From Candidatus Zixiibacteriota bacterium (GTDB lineage Bacteria > Zixibacteria > MSB-5A5 > GN15 > JAAZOE01): a stretch of 7,269 nucleotides of DNA. This document shows positions 6,048-7,269 of the stretch, piece after piece (the first letter of the stretch is position 1; each line of letters begins with the position of its first letter). The position numbers and the translations under genes are program-made. The stretch lies in assembly GCA_028700875.1 (NCBI GenBank), contig JAQVRW010000152.1:1-7269 (forward strand), written 5' to 3'. A model generated the notes under the pieces. It did no database searches and was not told the origin of the DNA. It saw only the letters and a program-made list of their open reading frames with translations.

Positions 6048-6782
6048 CTACCCCTCAATCTGTTTCCACTGATTGAGCACCGACAGCGCAAAATCACCGA
6101 CCGCCGCCGCCACCTTGGGCAGATACGCCTTGGCCTGCTCGGCGTCGAAGTTGGGATACCCCTGATCTTTTTCGTACAGCAAAACCGAGCCGGGCGACGG
6201 AAAGACATCCGCGCCGGAATTGATCAGATAGGTCATGGCTTCGCTGTATTCCGCCTTGTCCACCAGGGCCGGATCAAGCGCCTGCATACAGGCGGTTTCA
6301 TCAAGTGCAGCGTGTCCGCCGGCCTCGCCGAAAAATTCTTTCGTCAGATCGGCGACCAACTGCCACCAATGGATGACGGCGATATATGCGCCCCGGCGAT
6401 AATGGACGTCATTGGCGGCATCCTTGAGGGCCGCGTTGTTGCCGCCGTGGCCGTTGAAGATGATAATATGTTTGAATTGATGATCGGCCAGCGAGGTGAG
6501 GATGTCGGTGACGAAAGGAACAAAATGTTCCGGTCGGATCGTGACCGAACCGGGGTATTGATACAAGGAGCGGGTGATGCCGTAGTTGAGCGTCGGGGCG
6601 ACCAGGGCGTTCAGCCGTTCCGCCTGCGTCCGGGCCAGATGTTCGGGGATAAGGTTGTCCGTGCCCAACGCGGCGGCGCCGTGCGCCTCCACGGTGCCGA
6701 TCGGCAGCAACACGGTGTTGATAGTATCGGGAACCAATTGTTTGACCTTGGTCCAACTGAGTCTTTGCATCTCCCGTTCCAT
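6048..6782 (-). CDS. Creatininase (creatinine amidohydrolase) family protein
   Basis: Probable cytoplasmic metal-dependent amidohydrolase of 244 residues, close to the usual family length. Predicted metal ligands are E32 and H34 in PIGTVEAHG, D42 in LGTD, and H112 in NGHGGN (110-115). The later motif GGHAALDET keeps H157 and E162, equivalent to the active-site His and Glu of Pseudomonas creatininase, but the usual HAGE is altered to HAAL. The loop between H34 and D42 is one residue shorter than the common HGPHLPLGTD form. Family members include creatininase, the FAPy-nucleotide deformylase ArfB and the mycofactocin peptidase MftE, so the substrate is open; nothing here points to creatinine. 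The start at 6782 is chosen because GAGG sits 4 bases upstream; the ATG at 6770 has its only purine tract directly against it. An intrinsic terminator separates it from the glycosyltransferase gene. Confidence 0.92.
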   Translation of the reverse strand: MEREMQRLSWTKVKQLVPDTINTVLLPIGTVEAHGAAALGTDNLIPEHLARTQAERLNALVAPTLNYGITRSLYQYPGSVTIRPEHFVPFVTDILTSLADHQFKHIIIFNGHGGNNAALKDAANDVHYRRGAYIAVIHWWQLVADLTKEFFGEAGGHAALDETACMQALDPALVDKAEYSEAMTYLINSGADVFPSPGSVLLYEKDQGYPNFDAEQAKAYLPKVAAAVGDFALSVLNQWKQIEG

Positions 6783-6792
6783 ACGTCCTCAT

Positions 6793-6816
6793 AAAAAAAG
6801 CGGCCGTGGCCGCCTT
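6793..6816 (-). terminator. Rho-independent terminator between glycosyltransferase and creatininase genes
   Basis: On the minus strand GCGGCC, a 2-base AC gap and GGCCGC (6813-6800; realistically a 5-bp stem with a 4-base loop) are followed at once by seven Ts (6799-6793). Outer G-T and A-T pairs can lengthen the stem, using the first Ts. It begins about 12 bases after the glycosyltransferase stop and ends 10 bases before the creatininase ATG, just ahead of that gene's ribosome site. It could end the upstream transcript or act as an attenuator for the downstream gene. Confidence 0.8.
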
Positions 6817-6828
6817 GGTGGGAAAAGG

Positions 6829-7269
6829 TTATTGAAAGCGGCTGAGAATCCGGCCCAGGACGCGCTCCGTCTCCCGCGCCGTTTCCTCGTCGCCGGTAAG
6901 CCGGAAATGATTGATATCCCTGGCCAGGTATTCCATATCCTCGGGATGTTCGACTGCGTACCAAATTTCGTTTTCCTCCCAGGACAACCCCATATGGTCG
7001 ATATGCGAGGAAACTTCGGAGTAGATATTGGCATGACGCCAGTCGAAGTCCGCCAGGGGGACATTATAGCCGTTGGAAAAGCCGATCAAATAATACCGCC
7101 CCTCCACGGTCGGCCCGAACACGACATCTTTCTTGTCCAGTATTTTGAACGCATTGGCGATCATGTCGGGCGTCAGCGTGGGTGTGCGGCTGCCGATGAA
7201 CACGACCTTATTGTACCCGTTGTCGAAACAGCGCCGCAGCGACTCATCCATCCGGACTCCCCAGCGGCC
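6829..7269 (-). CDS. TIGR04282/DUF2064-type GT-A glycosyltransferase-like protein (5' end cut by window edge)
   Basis: The frame is open to the right edge, giving 146 visible residues. Reading enters as GRWGVRMDESL, which resembles the G..L..R...AF region of this family, so the ATG at 7251 is probably internal and perhaps 60 N-terminal residues are missing. The family core is recognisable: VVFIGSRTPTLTPDMI, then DVVFGPTVEGRYYLIGF. These correspond to the usual IGSDCPxL and LGPAxDGGYYLIG blocks. Two positions differ: the Asp of GSD is Arg (residue 28 of the visible part) and DGG is EGR (56-58). The C-terminal part (about 65-146) is charged and less conserved. TIGR04282 members are annotated as arsenosugar-biosynthesis glycosyltransferases and are distant relatives of CofC-type nucleotidyltransferases; the substrate here is unknown, and activity is uncertain given the lost Asp. 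Confidence 0.8.
   Translation of the reverse strand, partial: GRWGVRMDESLRRCFDNGYNKVVFIGSRTPTLTPDMIANAFKILDKKDVVFGPTVEGRYYLIGFSNGYNVPLADFDWRHANIYSEVSSHIDHMGLSWEENEIWYAVEHPEDMEYLARDINHFRLTGDEETARETERVLGRILSRFQ

Noticed and set aside
7251..7269. Treating the ATG at 7251 as the true start of the glycosyltransferase gene
   Set aside because: The frame stays open to the window edge, the codons before it fit the family pattern, and the N-terminal part of the fold would be missing.

Overview
The window looks like chromosomal DNA of a Gram-negative (diderm) bacterium. Evidence for this is a PEP-CTERM surface protein, two exported proteins ending in outer-membrane beta-barrel signatures, and a lipoprotein-like precursor. 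The style of the outer-membrane genes (a PorV/FadL-like protein opening with GLGARQMAMGGTG, an aromatic-rich protein with a CXXCH motif, a small barrel ending in an aromatic residue) reminds me of FCB-group candidate phyla such as Zixibacteria. That placement is from memory and unproven. I see no insertion sequence, phage gene, CRISPR array, tRNA or rRNA.

Layout. (1) Positions 1-1963, minus strand: a cation diffusion facilitator (CDF) metal exporter, followed with a 17-base overlap by a TrmA/RlmD-family RNA m5U methyltransferase that runs off the left edge. (2) 1964-2238: a divergent intergenic region with one candidate promoter for the CDF gene, one or two for the next gene, and a perfect 10-bp palindrome. 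(3) 2239-2865, plus strand: a monocistronic PEP-CTERM protein, followed by a hairpin. (4) 2866-3185: a 320-base gap holding that hairpin, a stretch able to fold, and a promoter with a consensus -10 box. (5) 3186-5951, plus strand: a tight three-gene envelope operon of a small barrel protein, an aromatic-rich CXXCH lipoprotein and a PorV/FadL-like outer-membrane protein. It ends at a 10-bp-stem hairpin shared with the convergent gene. (6) 6048-7269, minus strand: a TIGR04282-like glycosyltransferase cut by the right edge, then an intrinsic terminator, then a creatininase-family amidohydrolase.

The most interesting part is the 3186-5951 operon. Its three products would all be exported and are probably translated together, and the middle one has half of a 38-residue stretch made of Tyr, Trp or Phe directly after CTRCH. 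The rest is mostly housekeeping or accessory metabolism, with some local oddities: an altered GSD motif in the glycosyltransferase, a terminator placed just before the creatininase start, and a His/Asp tail on the CDF protein encoded inside a gene overlap. No complete new defence or mobile system is visible.
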